A stretch of 64,000 nt of DNA from JBBQCW01 sp038319025 (lineage in GTDB: Bacteria > Actinomycetota > Thermoleophilia > Solirubrobacterales > Solirubrobacteraceae), in contig JBBQCW010000004.1 of NCBI GenBank assembly GCA_038319025.1, forward strand, positions 166,092 to 230,091, read 5' to 3'. The position numbers and the translations under genes are program-made. The notes beneath the pieces are model-generated. The model had not been told where the DNA came from, did not search any database, and saw only the letters and a program-made list of their open reading frames with translations. This document shows positions 44,062-52,538 of this stretch, one piece after another; the stretch's first letter is position 1, and each line of letters begins with the position of its first letter.

Positions 44062-44994
44062 GTGCGCGCCGACGTCGTTGTCGTGACGTGGAACGCCGTC
44101 GATCTGATCGGCTCGTGCCTGGAGCGACTACTCACTGAGTGTCCAGCGGGCTGGACGATCACCGTGGCCGACAACGGGTCGACCGACGGCACGCCGGAGT
44201 TCGTGGCGCGTGACTTCCCGGTGGTGCGACTGTTGGAGACCGGAGGCAACCTCGGGTTCGGGCGAGGTGCCAACGCGGGCGCGGCCGGGGGGACAGGCGA
44301 GGCGATCGTGCTCGTCAACGCCGACGCGTTCGTAGAGCCAGATTGCCTGGCCGCGCTGGTGACACCGTTGGCGGCTGATCCCGGCGTCGGAATGGTGGCC
44401 GGCCTCACGCTGATGCCCGGCGCGGGCGCTCCGCTGGTCGACGGCTTTGGTATTGAGCTGGACCTGGGTCTGGCGGCCTACAACCGCCTGCGTGGTCGCA
44501 CGCCGGACAGCACGCCCGGCGTGCTTGCCGGCCCGAGCGGCGGTCTGGCGGCCTACCGCCGTGCTGCGTGGGAGGACGTCGGCGGCTTCGACGAAGCCTT
44601 CTTCGCTTACGGCGAGGACGTCGACCTCGCGCTCCGTCTGCGAGCGGCCGGCTGGCGCGCGGCGGCCGCGGGGCACGCGCGCGCGGTGCACCTGGGTGGG
44701 GCCAGCATCGGCGTCGACTCACCGCAGCAGCGTGCGTGGGCCGGTTTTGCCCGGGGGTTCCTGCTGCGCCGTTACGGCGTTCTCCGCACGGCCGCGGCGC
44801 CGCGGGCGCTGCTGGTCGATGCGCTGGTGGTGGGCTACGGCGCCATGCGCCACCGCTCACTAGTTCCGCTGCGGGCCCGCGTCGCCGGGTGGCGGCGCGC
44901 CGGCCGAGCCCCGACGGTGGTGCTGGACCGGTCAGCGCTCAACGGCTCGATCACGCTCGCCGAGGCGGTGCGGCGGTTGCGCTCGGCGCGGTGA
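44062..44994 (+). CDS. GT2-family glycosyltransferase (rhamnosyltransferase-like)
   Basis: 310 aa from the GTG at 44062, chosen because RADVVVVTWNAVDLIGSCL opens the domain right there. ITVADNGSTDGTPEF is the first acidic motif, NLGFGRGANAG the following loop, and VLVNADAFVE the DxD site. GGFDEAFFAYGEDVDLALRL is the classic C-terminal motif of dTDP-Rha:GlcNAc-type rhamnosyltransferases. It is last in the methyltransferase-GT4-GT2 operon. Confidence 0.85.
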   Translation: MRADVVVVTWNAVDLIGSCLERLLTECPAGWTITVADNGSTDGTPEFVARDFPVVRLLETGGNLGFGRGANAGAAGGTGEAIVLVNADAFVEPDCLAALVTPLAADPGVGMVAGLTLMPGAGAPLVDGFGIELDLGLAAYNRLRGRTPDSTPGVLAGPSGGLAAYRRAAWEDVGGFDEAFFAYGEDVDLALRLRAAGWRAAAAGHARAVHLGGASIGVDSPQQRAWAGFARGFLLRRYGVLRTAAAPRALLVDALVVGYGAMRHRSLVPLRARVAGWRRAGRAPTVVLDRSALNGSITLAEAVRRLRSAR

Positions 44995-45005
44995 GCGCCG
45001 GGGGA

Positions 45006-45011
45006 TAGGCT
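45006..45011 (+). promoter_or_regulatory. -10 element TAGGCT for M48-like gene
   Basis: TAGGCT ends 7 nt before the ATG at 45019. The peptidase gene thus has its own promoter even though it follows the GT2 gene by only 24 bp. Confidence 0.55.
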
Positions 45012-45018
45012 CGCAAGC

Positions 45019-46086
45019 ATGAGCGACCTTCCCGTCCTCGGCCACAAGCTGACCGGCATCTCGCCGAAGGCCTACGAGCATCCCGCCGACCGCGCCGCGA
45101 CCGCCGCGCTCGCTTCGGTTCCCTACCTGGACCTCGTCGTGCGTCGGCTGATCGACCTCGGCTACGAGCGAGTGCTCCGCCAGTCGTACCTGGGTTCATC
45201 GGTTCGCCTTTCCGAGGATCAGTTGCCGGACGTGTGGCGTTCGCACAACGTCGCGTACGTGACCTTGGACATGGATCGGGTCCCGGACCTTTACCTGACT
45301 CAATTCCCGTCGCCCAACGCGATGGCGATCGGCGCGAAGGATCCGATCGTCGTCGTCCAATCCGAGTTGATCCGGCTGCTCGACGCGCCGCTCCAGCGGG
45401 CGGTGTTCGCCCATGAGGCTGCGCACATCCTCTCCGACCATCAGTTGTACCGGACGGCGACGTACATCTTGATCCGGCTCACGCAGACGGCGCGTCTGCC
45501 GCTGCCGCTCGGGCCCGTCAAGGCGGCCCTGTTGGAGTGGAGCCGCGCAGGCGAGTTGACGTGTGACCGCGCCGCCGCGCTGGTGACCCGTGATCCCGAG
45601 TCCGTGTGCCGAGCGCTGATGGTTATCACGGCCGGGGAAGAGGCCGACGCGCTGGATCTCGACGCGTTCATGCGCCAGGGCCTGGACTACACGGATGGCG
45701 GGACCGGGGTGGATCGATTCGCGCGCCTGTTCCTCGACCTTGGGCTGACGCACTCATTCCCGGTCAAGCGCATCCACGAGCTGATGGCCTGGGTGCGCTC
45801 CGGCGAGTACGACCGCATCGTGGGTGGCGAGTACCGCACGCGTGAGGAGGACGCGAGCGCCCGCGAGGAGAGCGCCGACGCCGTCGACCACTACTCCGAG
45901 CGCTTTCGTGAATTGCTGACCGATGCCGCGGGTTCGGCGAGCGCGGCGGGCCGGCAGATCGCCGATTGGCTGCGGCAGGCGGGCGGGCCAGATGAGGCCG
46001 AATCGCCTCGGCCGGCTGAGCCTGCGGCCGGCGCCTCGGCTGAGTCCGATCCTGCGCCGGGGCCCGAGCCAGCGCCGGGGGCTTGA
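45019..46086 (+). CDS. M48-family metallopeptidase-like protein
   Basis: 355 aa. The zinc-binding motif is HEAAH (His132-Glu133-x-x-His136), with a third ligand probably in GELTCDRAA about 50 residues later. Unlike HtpX/Ste24 it has no clear membrane helices, and ends in an acidic then Pro/Ala-rich tail. The family cleaves peptides or misfolded proteins; its role in this locus is unclear and may be unrelated to glycan synthesis. It sits just before the palindromic repeat. Confidence 0.75.
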   Translation: MSDLPVLGHKLTGISPKAYEHPADRAATAALASVPYLDLVVRRLIDLGYERVLRQSYLGSSVRLSEDQLPDVWRSHNVAYVTLDMDRVPDLYLTQFPSPNAMAIGAKDPIVVVQSELIRLLDAPLQRAVFAHEAAHILSDHQLYRTATYILIRLTQTARLPLPLGPVKAALLEWSRAGELTCDRAAALVTRDPESVCRALMVITAGEEADALDLDAFMRQGLDYTDGGTGVDRFARLFLDLGLTHSFPVKRIHELMAWVRSGEYDRIVGGEYRTREEDASAREESADAVDHYSERFRELLTDAAGSASAAGRQIADWLRQAGGPDEAESPRPAEPAAGASAESDPAPGPEPAPGA

Positions 46087-46117
46087 GCGAGGAGCAGGCA
46101 CGTCCTCTTTTTCAAAA

Positions 46118-46160
46118 GTGCTACCCCGGAGTAGCACCTGGTGCTACCCGGGAGTAGCAC
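46118..46160. repeat. double palindrome, copy 1 (convergent junction)
   Basis: Two 20-bp palindromes GTGCTACCCSGGAGTAGCAC at 46118-46137 and 46141-46160, three bases apart. They are framed by CTCTTT at 46105-46110 and AAAGAG downstream, making a larger inverted repeat. The first has one base off perfect. It lies between a plus gene ending at 46086 and a minus gene ending at 46237, so a bidirectional terminator is the simplest role. A near-identical copy is at 62892-62934. Confidence 0.85.
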
Positions 46161-46236
46161 TTTCACGAAAGAGCACCACCACCCTCCGCTTCGGAGCGTG
46201 CCGCGACCAGCCAGCCCCACGCGCCAACCTGCCCGC

Positions 46237-46824
46237 CTACGCCCGTGCCGTGATCCAGACGTTGCGCCGCACGACGGGCAGCCACGCGGCCCAGCGCAGC
46301 GGCGCCGGCCGGCGATGGTCGGGCATCCGGGCGCTGACGATCGCCGTGCCCGGCATGACCGATTCGTAGCCGAGGCTCTGCACGGACCAGCCTTGGTCGG
46401 CGAACAGCAGTCGGAAAGCCTTGCGCGTGAAGGGGCGTCGGTGGGTGTAGTCGTCCCACACCCAGCGCTGGGCGTCAGGAGAGCTGGCGAACACCAGACC
46501 GCCCGGGCGCACTACGCGCCGCACCTCGAGCACCAAGGCCACGGGGTCGCGCACATGCTCCAAAAGGTCCTTCAACACCGCCCCGTCGAAGTGGTCGTCG
46601 GGGAACGGGAGCGGATCGTCCACATCGGCGTGCAGAACGTTCACGCCTCGGGCGGCGGCGGCCGCCACCGCTTCCGTGGATCCGTCGATCCCGGTGTAGT
46701 GCTCAAAGTGCCGGGACAGCCACGCGGACCCGCAACCCACGTCCAGCAGCTGCGTCCCGGCGTCGAAGTGCCGGGTCACGTCCGCCCAGTAGCCGGGCTC
46801 GGCGTGCCAGTCGAAATAGGCCAT
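46237..46824 (-). CDS. class I SAM-dependent methyltransferase
   Basis: 195 aa. Motif I QLLDVGCGSAWLSRHF, acidic site GIDGSTEA, then FDGAVLKDLLEHVRDP. It is a small Methyltransf_11-type enzyme that should act on a small metabolite or sugar. No TAnnnT lies at leaderless spacing upstream. It is divergent from the GT4 gene at 46867 by 42 bp and is the first gene inside the palindrome-bounded block. Confidence 0.82.
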   Translation of the reverse strand: MAYFDWHAEPGYWADVTRHFDAGTQLLDVGCGSAWLSRHFEHYTGIDGSTEAVAAAAARGVNVLHADVDDPLPFPDDHFDGAVLKDLLEHVRDPVALVLEVRRVVRPGGLVFASSPDAQRWVWDDYTHRRPFTRKAFRLLFADQGWSVQSLGYESVMPGTAIVSARMPDHRRPAPLRWAAWLPVVRRNVWITARA

Positions 46825-46853
46825 CGCGGCTGCGAGGATCGCAGGTCCGCCCC

Positions 46854-46859
46854 TACGAT
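46854..46859 (+). promoter_or_regulatory. -10 element TACGAT deciding the start at 46867
   Basis: TACGAT overlaps an in-frame ATG at 46858 and ends 7 nt before the GTG at 46867, which makes the GTG the likely leaderless start. Confidence 0.5.
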
Positions 46860-46866
46860 GATTCGC

Positions 46867-48000
46867 GTGCCGATCGGCAACGCCATCATCGCGGTGAACG
46901 CGATGTTCCTTGACCCAGGTGTCTCCGGAGGTGTGGAGACGTACGTTCGCGCGCTCGTTCCCACGATGGCACAGCTCGCACCGGCCGCCCGGTTCATCGT
47001 CTTCACGACCGGCCGAGGTAGCACTGCGCTGCGCGCCGACCCCGCCTTCGCCGGCGTGGAGATCGTTCGTCTCCCCGCCGAGGAGGGCCAGCGACTACGG
47101 CGCTTGCGTGCCGAGCAGTTAGCCCTACCGCGCGCGGCGCGGCGCCGTGGGGCGGACCTGTTGTGGAGCACCGCCTCGGTCGCGCCCGTGCGGCCCGGGA
47201 TGCGCAGCGCGATCACCCTGCACGACGTGACGATGTTTGAGCACGCGACGTTCGGGCGGCTCACGACGACCGCGATGCGGCTGACGATGGAGACCCCGGC
47301 GCGGCACGCGGACGTGCTCATCAGCGGGTCTGCCGCTGCGCGCGACCGCGCCTGCGCCGTATTCGGCCTGGACCCGTCGCGGTTCGTCGTCGTCCCCCAT
47401 GGCGCCGGTCGGCCGCCCGCCGATCTGGTCGCCGTCACCCCCGAACTCAAGGTGCGCGAGCGCTACGGGCTCAGCGGCGCACGTGTGGTGCTGTGCGTCG
47501 CCGCCAAGCGCCCGCACAAAAACCAGGAGCTGCTCGTGCGGGCGATGACGTCGCTCCCGGAAGATGTCGTGCTGGTGCTGGCCGGGCACCCTGAGCCCTA
47601 CGACACCGACCTGCGGGAGCTGGCGCGGACCAGCGGCGTCGACCGCCGCGTGCGTTTCGCCGACTACGTGCCCGACGCCGACCTTGAGGCGTTGTTCGCG
47701 CTGGCCGACGTGGCCGCGTTCCCCACGCGCGCCGAAGGCTTCGGGCTACCGGTGGTCGAGGCGATGGCGCGTGGCGTGCCGGTGGTCGCGGCCGACATTC
47801 CGGTGCTGCGCGAGGTCGGCGGCGACGCTGTGCTCTACGCGGATCCCGACGACCCGGGGGCGGCCGCCGCCGCGATACAGCAAGCGCTGGCCCACTACGA
47901 CAAGCTCGCGGCCGCGGGGCATGACCGCGCGCGATGCTTCACATGGGAGGCGGCGGCTCAGGGAACGCTCGACGCATTCGACCGCGCCCTGCGACGCTGA
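46867..48000 (+). CDS. GT4-family glycosyltransferase
   Basis: 377 aa from GTG 46867 (ATG 46858 adds three residues). N-terminal NAMFLDPGVSGGVETYVRAL has the GG loop; the C-terminal half has VLCVAAKRPHKNQELLVRAM and RAEGFGLPVVEAMARGVP. It resembles mannosyl- or glucosyltransferases of the WbdB/PimB type. It is followed after 4 bp by a paralogue of the same 377-aa length, so the pair probably arose by tandem duplication. Confidence 0.83.
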   Translation: MPIGNAIIAVNAMFLDPGVSGGVETYVRALVPTMAQLAPAARFIVFTTGRGSTALRADPAFAGVEIVRLPAEEGQRLRRLRAEQLALPRAARRRGADLLWSTASVAPVRPGMRSAITLHDVTMFEHATFGRLTTTAMRLTMETPARHADVLISGSAAARDRACAVFGLDPSRFVVVPHGAGRPPADLVAVTPELKVRERYGLSGARVVLCVAAKRPHKNQELLVRAMTSLPEDVVLVLAGHPEPYDTDLRELARTSGVDRRVRFADYVPDADLEALFALADVAAFPTRAEGFGLPVVEAMARGVPVVAADIPVLREVGGDAVLYADPDDPGAAAAAIQQALAHYDKLAAAGHDRARCFTWEAAAQGTLDAFDRALRR

Positions 48001-48004
48001 TCCG

Positions 48005-49138
48005 ATGCGCGTCGCTCTCAATCTCGTCTTCCTCGTGCCGGGTGAGACCGGCGGGATGGAGGTCTACGCGCGGGAGCTGATCCCGCTGCTCGCTGCGACC
48101 CAGGGTGTCGAACTGCTCTGCCTCGTGGGCCGTGAGGCCGCGGCTGATACGACGGCGCCGTGGGGCAACGTGGCTCCCATGCAAGCTCTGCCCGTCTCCT
48201 CGCGCAAGCGGATCCAATGGGTGCGCGGCGAGCAGCAGTTCGTGCCCGAGGCCGCCACCGAGTGGGGGGCCGACCTGATCCACAGCCTGGCCAGCACCGG
48301 TCCCGTCCGCGGGTCCGTACCGAAGGTCACCACGGTGCACGACCTGAACTACCGCACCGTGCCCGAGGCTCACTTTGGCGTGCGTGCACTGGGAATGCGC
48401 GTGCTGGTGCCCGCCGCCGCGCGCGCCTCAAGGCGTGTGATCACCGATTCGGCGGCCACCAAGCGGGACGTAATCGCTCATCTTCCGGTCGATCCGACTC
48501 GTGTTGATGTCGTGCCACTCGGCGTGCGGATCCCCGATCCGGCTGCGCCCGTCACGCCGGAGTCAGAGCTGCGCAAGCGGTTTGGTCTGGGCGATCGACC
48601 GGTCGTCCTGAGCGTCAGCGCCAAGCGACCGCACAAGAACCTCGGTCGCCTGCTTGAGGCCTTCGCCTCGATGGCGCCCAGCGAGCGACCGATGCTGGTG
48701 ATCCCCGGCTACCCGACGCCCTACGAGGCGGAGCTGCGCGAACGCACCGCGATCCTGGGCCTGAACGAGGTCGTGGTCTTCCCCGCCTGGGTGAACGAGG
48801 CCGATCTGGAAGGGCTCTACACGCTGGCGGCGTGCGTCGTATTCCCGTCGCTGGCGGAGGGTTTCGGGCTGCCGGTGCTGGAAGGGATGGCCCGCGGTGT
48901 CCCCGTCGCCACGTCCGATCGCTCCTCGATGCCGGAGGTCGCGGGCGAAGCGGCGCTCCTGTTCAACCCAGAGGACCCAGCCGCTATCCGCGACGCCATC
49001 AGGCGCCTGCTGACCGACCAGGCTCTCGCCGACCGGCTGCGAGTCGCGGGCCGTGAGCGCGCCGCGCAGTTCACCTGGGCGCGGACGGCGGAGCTGACGG
49101 TCGACAGCTACCGGCGCACAATGGCCCCGTCGGGGTAG
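48005..49138 (+). CDS. GT4-family glycosyltransferase (paralogue of previous)
   Basis: 377 aa. NLVFLVPGETGGMEVYAREL, then VLSVSAKRPHKNLGRLLEAF and LAEGFGLPVLEGMARGVP, each aligning closely to the previous gene. It likely adds the next sugar of the same chain. Its TAG stop is the beginning of the -10 hexamer for the following gene. Confidence 0.84.
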   Translation: MRVALNLVFLVPGETGGMEVYARELIPLLAATQGVELLCLVGREAAADTTAPWGNVAPMQALPVSSRKRIQWVRGEQQFVPEAATEWGADLIHSLASTGPVRGSVPKVTTVHDLNYRTVPEAHFGVRALGMRVLVPAAARASRRVITDSAATKRDVIAHLPVDPTRVDVVPLGVRIPDPAAPVTPESELRKRFGLGDRPVVLSVSAKRPHKNLGRLLEAFASMAPSERPMLVIPGYPTPYEAELRERTAILGLNEVVVFPAWVNEADLEGLYTLAACVVFPSLAEGFGLPVLEGMARGVPVATSDRSSMPEVAGEAALLFNPEDPAAIRDAIRRLLTDQALADRLRVAGRERAAQFTWARTAELTVDSYRRTMAPSG

Positions 49139-49141
49139 CGT
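49136..49141 (+). promoter_or_regulatory. -10 element TAGCGT embedded in GT4 stop, deciding start 49149
   Basis: TAGCGT begins with the stop of the GT4 gene, overlaps a possible GTG start at 49140 and ends 7 nt before ATG 49149. Confidence 0.55.
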
Positions 49142-49148
49142 GCGCGAC

Positions 49149-50021
49149 ATGGCGCTGTCGGCATCGGTCAGAGGAGCATTGGGACCTGCGCGGGAACTCG
49201 GCGCCGAAGCCCGCGCGCTCCTGCGCGAGCGCCGCATCCACCGGCCTGCCCCACCGCAGGCCGGCCTCGTGCTCGACGTCGGCTCCGGGCAGGCACCCGA
49301 TCCACGGGCGGACGTCGTCGTCGACCGCTACCCGCTGGACGACTTCGAGCGGGGCGCCGGCGCCGGCCTGTCGTGGAACAAGCCGCTGATCGTGGCCGAC
49401 GGTCAGGCCCTGCCGTTCGCCGGCGCCGCCTTCTCCTACGTGATCGCCTCGCACGTGCTCGAGCACGCCGAGGACCCGGTGCGCTTCGCCGCCGAACTCG
49501 GGCGCGTGGCGCCCGCCGGGTTTGTCCAGGTGCCCACCCGCGACTCTGAGCTCGTCTACGCGTGGCCGTTCCATCCTTGGCTGATCGACCGCGAGGGGGA
49601 CACGCTGCGCTTCGCGCCCAAGCCACCCGAGCAGCCCCCGGGCGGCCCAGCCGCCCATGCCGCCTACCAGGAGAGCCTGCTCGCCCGGCTCGCCTGGGCA
49701 GCGCACCGCACCCGCTGGCACCACTCCGTCCACTGGACGGGCGCGCCGTCGGTCGTCGTCGACGGTGAGCGGGTCGCCCACGAGCAGGCGTCGCTGGATC
49801 TGGCGACGACGCTGACCGGCCTGCGCGAACTCGGGGAGTCAGGTCGCCTGGTCCCACTGCCCGCCGTCGTCCGTGCGGCCGTGCGCTGCCCGGTGTGCCG
49901 CGGAGACCTGACTTGGACGGCCGACCACGCCCGCTGCACCGGGTGCGCGCGGTCCTACCCCGTCGCCGGCGGAGTCCCGGTGCTCGTCGCCGAAGCCGCC
50001 GTCACGCCGATCCCCACCTGA
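49149..50021 (+). CDS. methyltransferase-like protein with C-terminal zinc ribbon
   Basis: 290 aa. VLDVGSGQAPDP is motif I, but the acidic second site is VVDRYPLDD and SHVLEHAEDPVRFAAELGR is motif II. The C-terminus has CPVCRGDL and CTGCARSYPVAGGVPVLV, a four-Cys zinc ribbon of Trm112 type. Such two-part proteins are found among glycan-cluster methyltransferases, though the ribbon's role is unknown. A hairpin follows its stop. Confidence 0.75.
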   Translation: MALSASVRGALGPARELGAEARALLRERRIHRPAPPQAGLVLDVGSGQAPDPRADVVVDRYPLDDFERGAGAGLSWNKPLIVADGQALPFAGAAFSYVIASHVLEHAEDPVRFAAELGRVAPAGFVQVPTRDSELVYAWPFHPWLIDREGDTLRFAPKPPEQPPGGPAAHAAYQESLLARLAWAAHRTRWHHSVHWTGAPSVVVDGERVAHEQASLDLATTLTGLRELGESGRLVPLPAVVRAAVRCPVCRGDLTWTADHARCTGCARSYPVAGGVPVLVAEAAVTPIPT

Positions 50022-50038
50022 GTCCCGTTCAGCGGGAC
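50022..50038. terminator. short hairpin between convergent genes
   Basis: A 6-bp stem GTCCCG/CGGGAC (50022-50027 with 50033-50038) closes a 5-nt loop directly after the methyltransferase stop and before the end of the minus-strand GT4 gene. Confidence 0.5.
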
Positions 50039-50057
50039 CGACGTGGGGCTCGACCCC

Positions 50058-51206
50058 TCATTCGGCGTACCGCGCCGCCACGACGTCCAGCGAGGCGCCC
50101 AATGACAGCCGCGTGGCGTTGGCGGCAAACCACGCGCACGTGGAGGCCCGCAGCGCATCGCCGCCGGCGTGGATGGCCAGCAAGGCGTCCGCGAGGTCCT
50201 CGGCGGTCGCGCTCGGGGCGATCACGCCGTTGACATCCTCGTCCACGAGTTCCACGGCCGCGTTGTCGGCGTCGGCGACCACGATGCTCGGCGTACCGGC
50301 GGCGGATGCCTCAACGACAACCATCCCGTAACCCTCGCGGCTTGAGGGATGCAGCAGGCACAGTGCGCCGCGCAGCGCCTCGTCAATCACCGCGGCGTCC
50401 ACGAAGCCCGGTGTCTCGATCACGTCGGCCAGACCCAGGCGCTCGATCTCTGCGCGAACCAGCGCGTGCTCCGGGCCGTCGCCAAAGATCACGGCACGAA
50501 CGTCCGCGCCCCGGGCGCGCGCCGCAGCGATACCCGCCACGGCGGCGGGCACGCGCTTCTCGGCGATCTGGCGTCCGGCGACGACCACGAGCGCCGGGAC
50601 TGCGGCGGAGCGAGCCACCGGCGGCGTCAGATCCCCGGCGTACTCACCCTCCAGCACGATCGGCTCCCCCGCGTAACCCGCCGCCACCAGGCGCCCCGCG
50701 TGTAGGCGAGAGAAGCAGAAGGCCACGTGATCGACCCGCGCGCAGGCGCGCTGGACCAAAAGGCCGACCGTTCCCGCCAAGCCGCCCACGTAGGAGCGCC
50801 AGTACTCACCCGTCCAAACCTCGTGCCAGTCGGCCAGCAACCGGTAGCCCCCGCGGCGGCGCGCGACACCCGCCGCCAGTAGGGAGAAGTAAGGAAACGA
50901 CGCGGTGTGGACCACGTCGTAGTCGCGCCCGTGGCGCCACAGGTGGCCGAGGACCCCGCGCCCGAAGCGCAGCGGCGGCCCGAAGCGACGCGTCCCGTCG
51001 GGGCCGTACAACTCGTCCGTGCCACTGACCGCGATGACCCGCACTCCAGGTATCTGGGGTGCCGAAGCGGGCTCCCATTGAAGGCGCGTCAAGTAGGTCA
51101 CGTCGTGCCCGTCGGCGGCCAGGCGCTCGGCCAGGTTGCGGTACCAGCGCTCGGCCCCGCCGATCGTCCAGGGGAACAGGCAGTCGTAGACGATGCAGAC
51201 CCGCAT
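50058..51206 (-). CDS. GT4-family glycosyltransferase
   Basis: 382 aa. MRVCIVYDCLFPWTIGGAERW puts the GG loop close to the start. C-terminal half: VVVAGRQIAEKRVPAAV, VIFGDGPEHALVRAE and SSREGYGMVVVEASAAGTP. Donor and acceptor are unknown. TAGCAT ends 7 nt before the ATG. Divergent from the DPM-like gene. Confidence 0.83.
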   Translation of the reverse strand: MRVCIVYDCLFPWTIGGAERWYRNLAERLAADGHDVTYLTRLQWEPASAPQIPGVRVIAVSGTDELYGPDGTRRFGPPLRFGRGVLGHLWRHGRDYDVVHTASFPYFSLLAAGVARRRGGYRLLADWHEVWTGEYWRSYVGGLAGTVGLLVQRACARVDHVAFCFSRLHAGRLVAAGYAGEPIVLEGEYAGDLTPPVARSAAVPALVVVAGRQIAEKRVPAAVAGIAAARARGADVRAVIFGDGPEHALVRAEIERLGLADVIETPGFVDAAVIDEALRGALCLLHPSSREGYGMVVVEASAAGTPSIVVADADNAAVELVDEDVNGVIAPSATAEDLADALLAIHAGGDALRASTCAWFAANATRLSLGASLDVVAARYAE

Positions 51207-51213
51207 CGACGCG

Positions 51214-51219
51214 ATGCTA
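51214..51219 (-). promoter_or_regulatory. -10 element TAGCAT for GT4 at 51206
   Basis: TAGCAT on the minus strand ends 7 nt before the ATG at 51206, with no room for a ribosome binding site after a +1 at the A of the ATG. Confidence 0.6.
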
Positions 51220-51356
51220 GATGGTCGACTGCCCGGATTACGGCACCGGCGCAGGTGCCGTGGCGACGCTCGCTACTCTGTGAGAAGAACGAAGGACCGC
51301 GACTTCCCGCGCCTTCACGCGTTTTGGCCTCTGACGAGCCACTGCGCCCGCCCTGT

Positions 51357-52538
51357 ATGAGCACCTCCCTGACGACCACCCCGGTCTCGCCTGCCGGCGA
51401 GACAGATATCGACGAGTACCTCGTGTCGGTGGTGATCCCCTGCCTCAACGAGGAGGAGAACATCGAGGAGTGCGTGCACGCCGCTCGTACCGCGATGGAC
51501 GAGGCGGGGATCCACGGCGAGGTCGTCGTGGCCGACAACGCCTCCGACGATCGCAGCGCAGAACTGGCCATCGCCGCCGGCGCCCGTGTGGTCCGCGAGC
51601 CGCGCCGCGGCTACGGCTCGGCCTATATGGCGGGGTTCAACGCCGCCCGCGGGAAGTACATCGTCATGGGCGACGCCGACCTCACCTACGACTTCAACGA
51701 GATCCCCAACTTCGTGCGTGAGCTCGAGGATGGTGCCGACCTCGTGATGGGCGACCGGATGGACAACATCCAGCCCGGAGCGATGCCGTGGCTGCATCGC
51801 TACGTCGGCAACCCGCTGCTGTCGGGCTTTCTGAACCTGCTTTACAAGACGGGCGTGAGCGACGCTCACTGCGGGATGCGCGCGGTGCGCCGCTCCACGT
51901 TGCCGGCGCTCGATCTGCGCACCCCGGGGATGGAGTTCGCCTCCGAGATGGTCATCCGCGCCGCCAAGGCCGGACTGGACATCCGCGAGTTCCCCATCGA
52001 GTACCACCCGCGCGGCGGCGAGTCCAAGCTCTCCACGTTCCGTGACGGCTGGCGGCACCTGCGCTTCCTGCTCGTCCACAGCCCCACGCACCTGTTCATC
52101 ATTCCCGGGCTGATCCTGTCGGTCCTCGGCGCCATCGCGATGGTCATCGCCGTGACCGGCGTGAACATCTTCGGACGCTCGTGGGATCTGCACGCGGCGA
52201 TCGGCGGATCCCTGCTGCTGATCGTCGGCTCGCAGGTGCTGTCACTCGGGCTGTGCGCTCACGCCTACGGCACGTATTACATGGGTGAGCGCGACGCCTG
52301 GTTTGACCGGGCGCGGGCGAAATACCGCCTTGAACACGGTCTTCTCCTCGGCGGCATCGTCACCCTGGCCGGCTTCATCGGTGTGGGCATCATCGTGTTC
52401 AAGTGGATCGACGAGGGGTTCGGCGCGCTGGCCGAACAGCGACTCGCCGTGCTCGCGGCCACCCTCACGATCGTGGGCATCCAGATCTTTTTCACGTCGT
52501 TCCTGCTCAGCGTCATCGGCCTGCGCCGGGACGCGTGA
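51357..52538 (+). CDS. DPM1-like GT2 with C-terminal membrane domain
   Basis: 393 aa. Residues 22-250 are a dolichyl-phosphate-mannose-synthase-like GT2 domain: VSVVIPCLNEEENIEEC, VVADNASDDRSAELA, VMGDADLTYDF (DxD), GMRAVRRSTL and FPIEYHPRGGESKL. The last ~140 residues have four membrane helices, as in GtrB-type polyprenyl-phosphate glucosyl/mannosyltransferases. It should make a polyprenyl-phosphate sugar at the inner membrane face, the donor for GT-C enzymes such as the coupled DUF2142 protein. ATG 51357 is chosen; no leaderless -10 fits it. The stop overlaps the next GTG. Confidence 0.85.
   Translation: MSTSLTTTPVSPAGETDIDEYLVSVVIPCLNEEENIEECVHAARTAMDEAGIHGEVVVADNASDDRSAELAIAAGARVVREPRRGYGSAYMAGFNAARGKYIVMGDADLTYDFNEIPNFVRELEDGADLVMGDRMDNIQPGAMPWLHRYVGNPLLSGFLNLLYKTGVSDAHCGMRAVRRSTLPALDLRTPGMEFASEMVIRAAKAGLDIREFPIEYHPRGGESKLSTFRDGWRHLRFLLVHSPTHLFIIPGLILSVLGAIAMVIAVTGVNIFGRSWDLHAAIGGSLLLIVGSQVLSLGLCAHAYGTYYMGERDAWFDRARAKYRLEHGLLLGGIVTLAGFIGVGIIVFKWIDEGFGALAEQRLAVLAATLTIVGIQIFFTSFLLSVIGLRRDA

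Noticed and set aside
46118..46160. possible CRISPR repeats or attachment site
   Set aside because: There are only two palindromic units with a 3-bp spacer and no spacer array or cas or integrase gene nearby.
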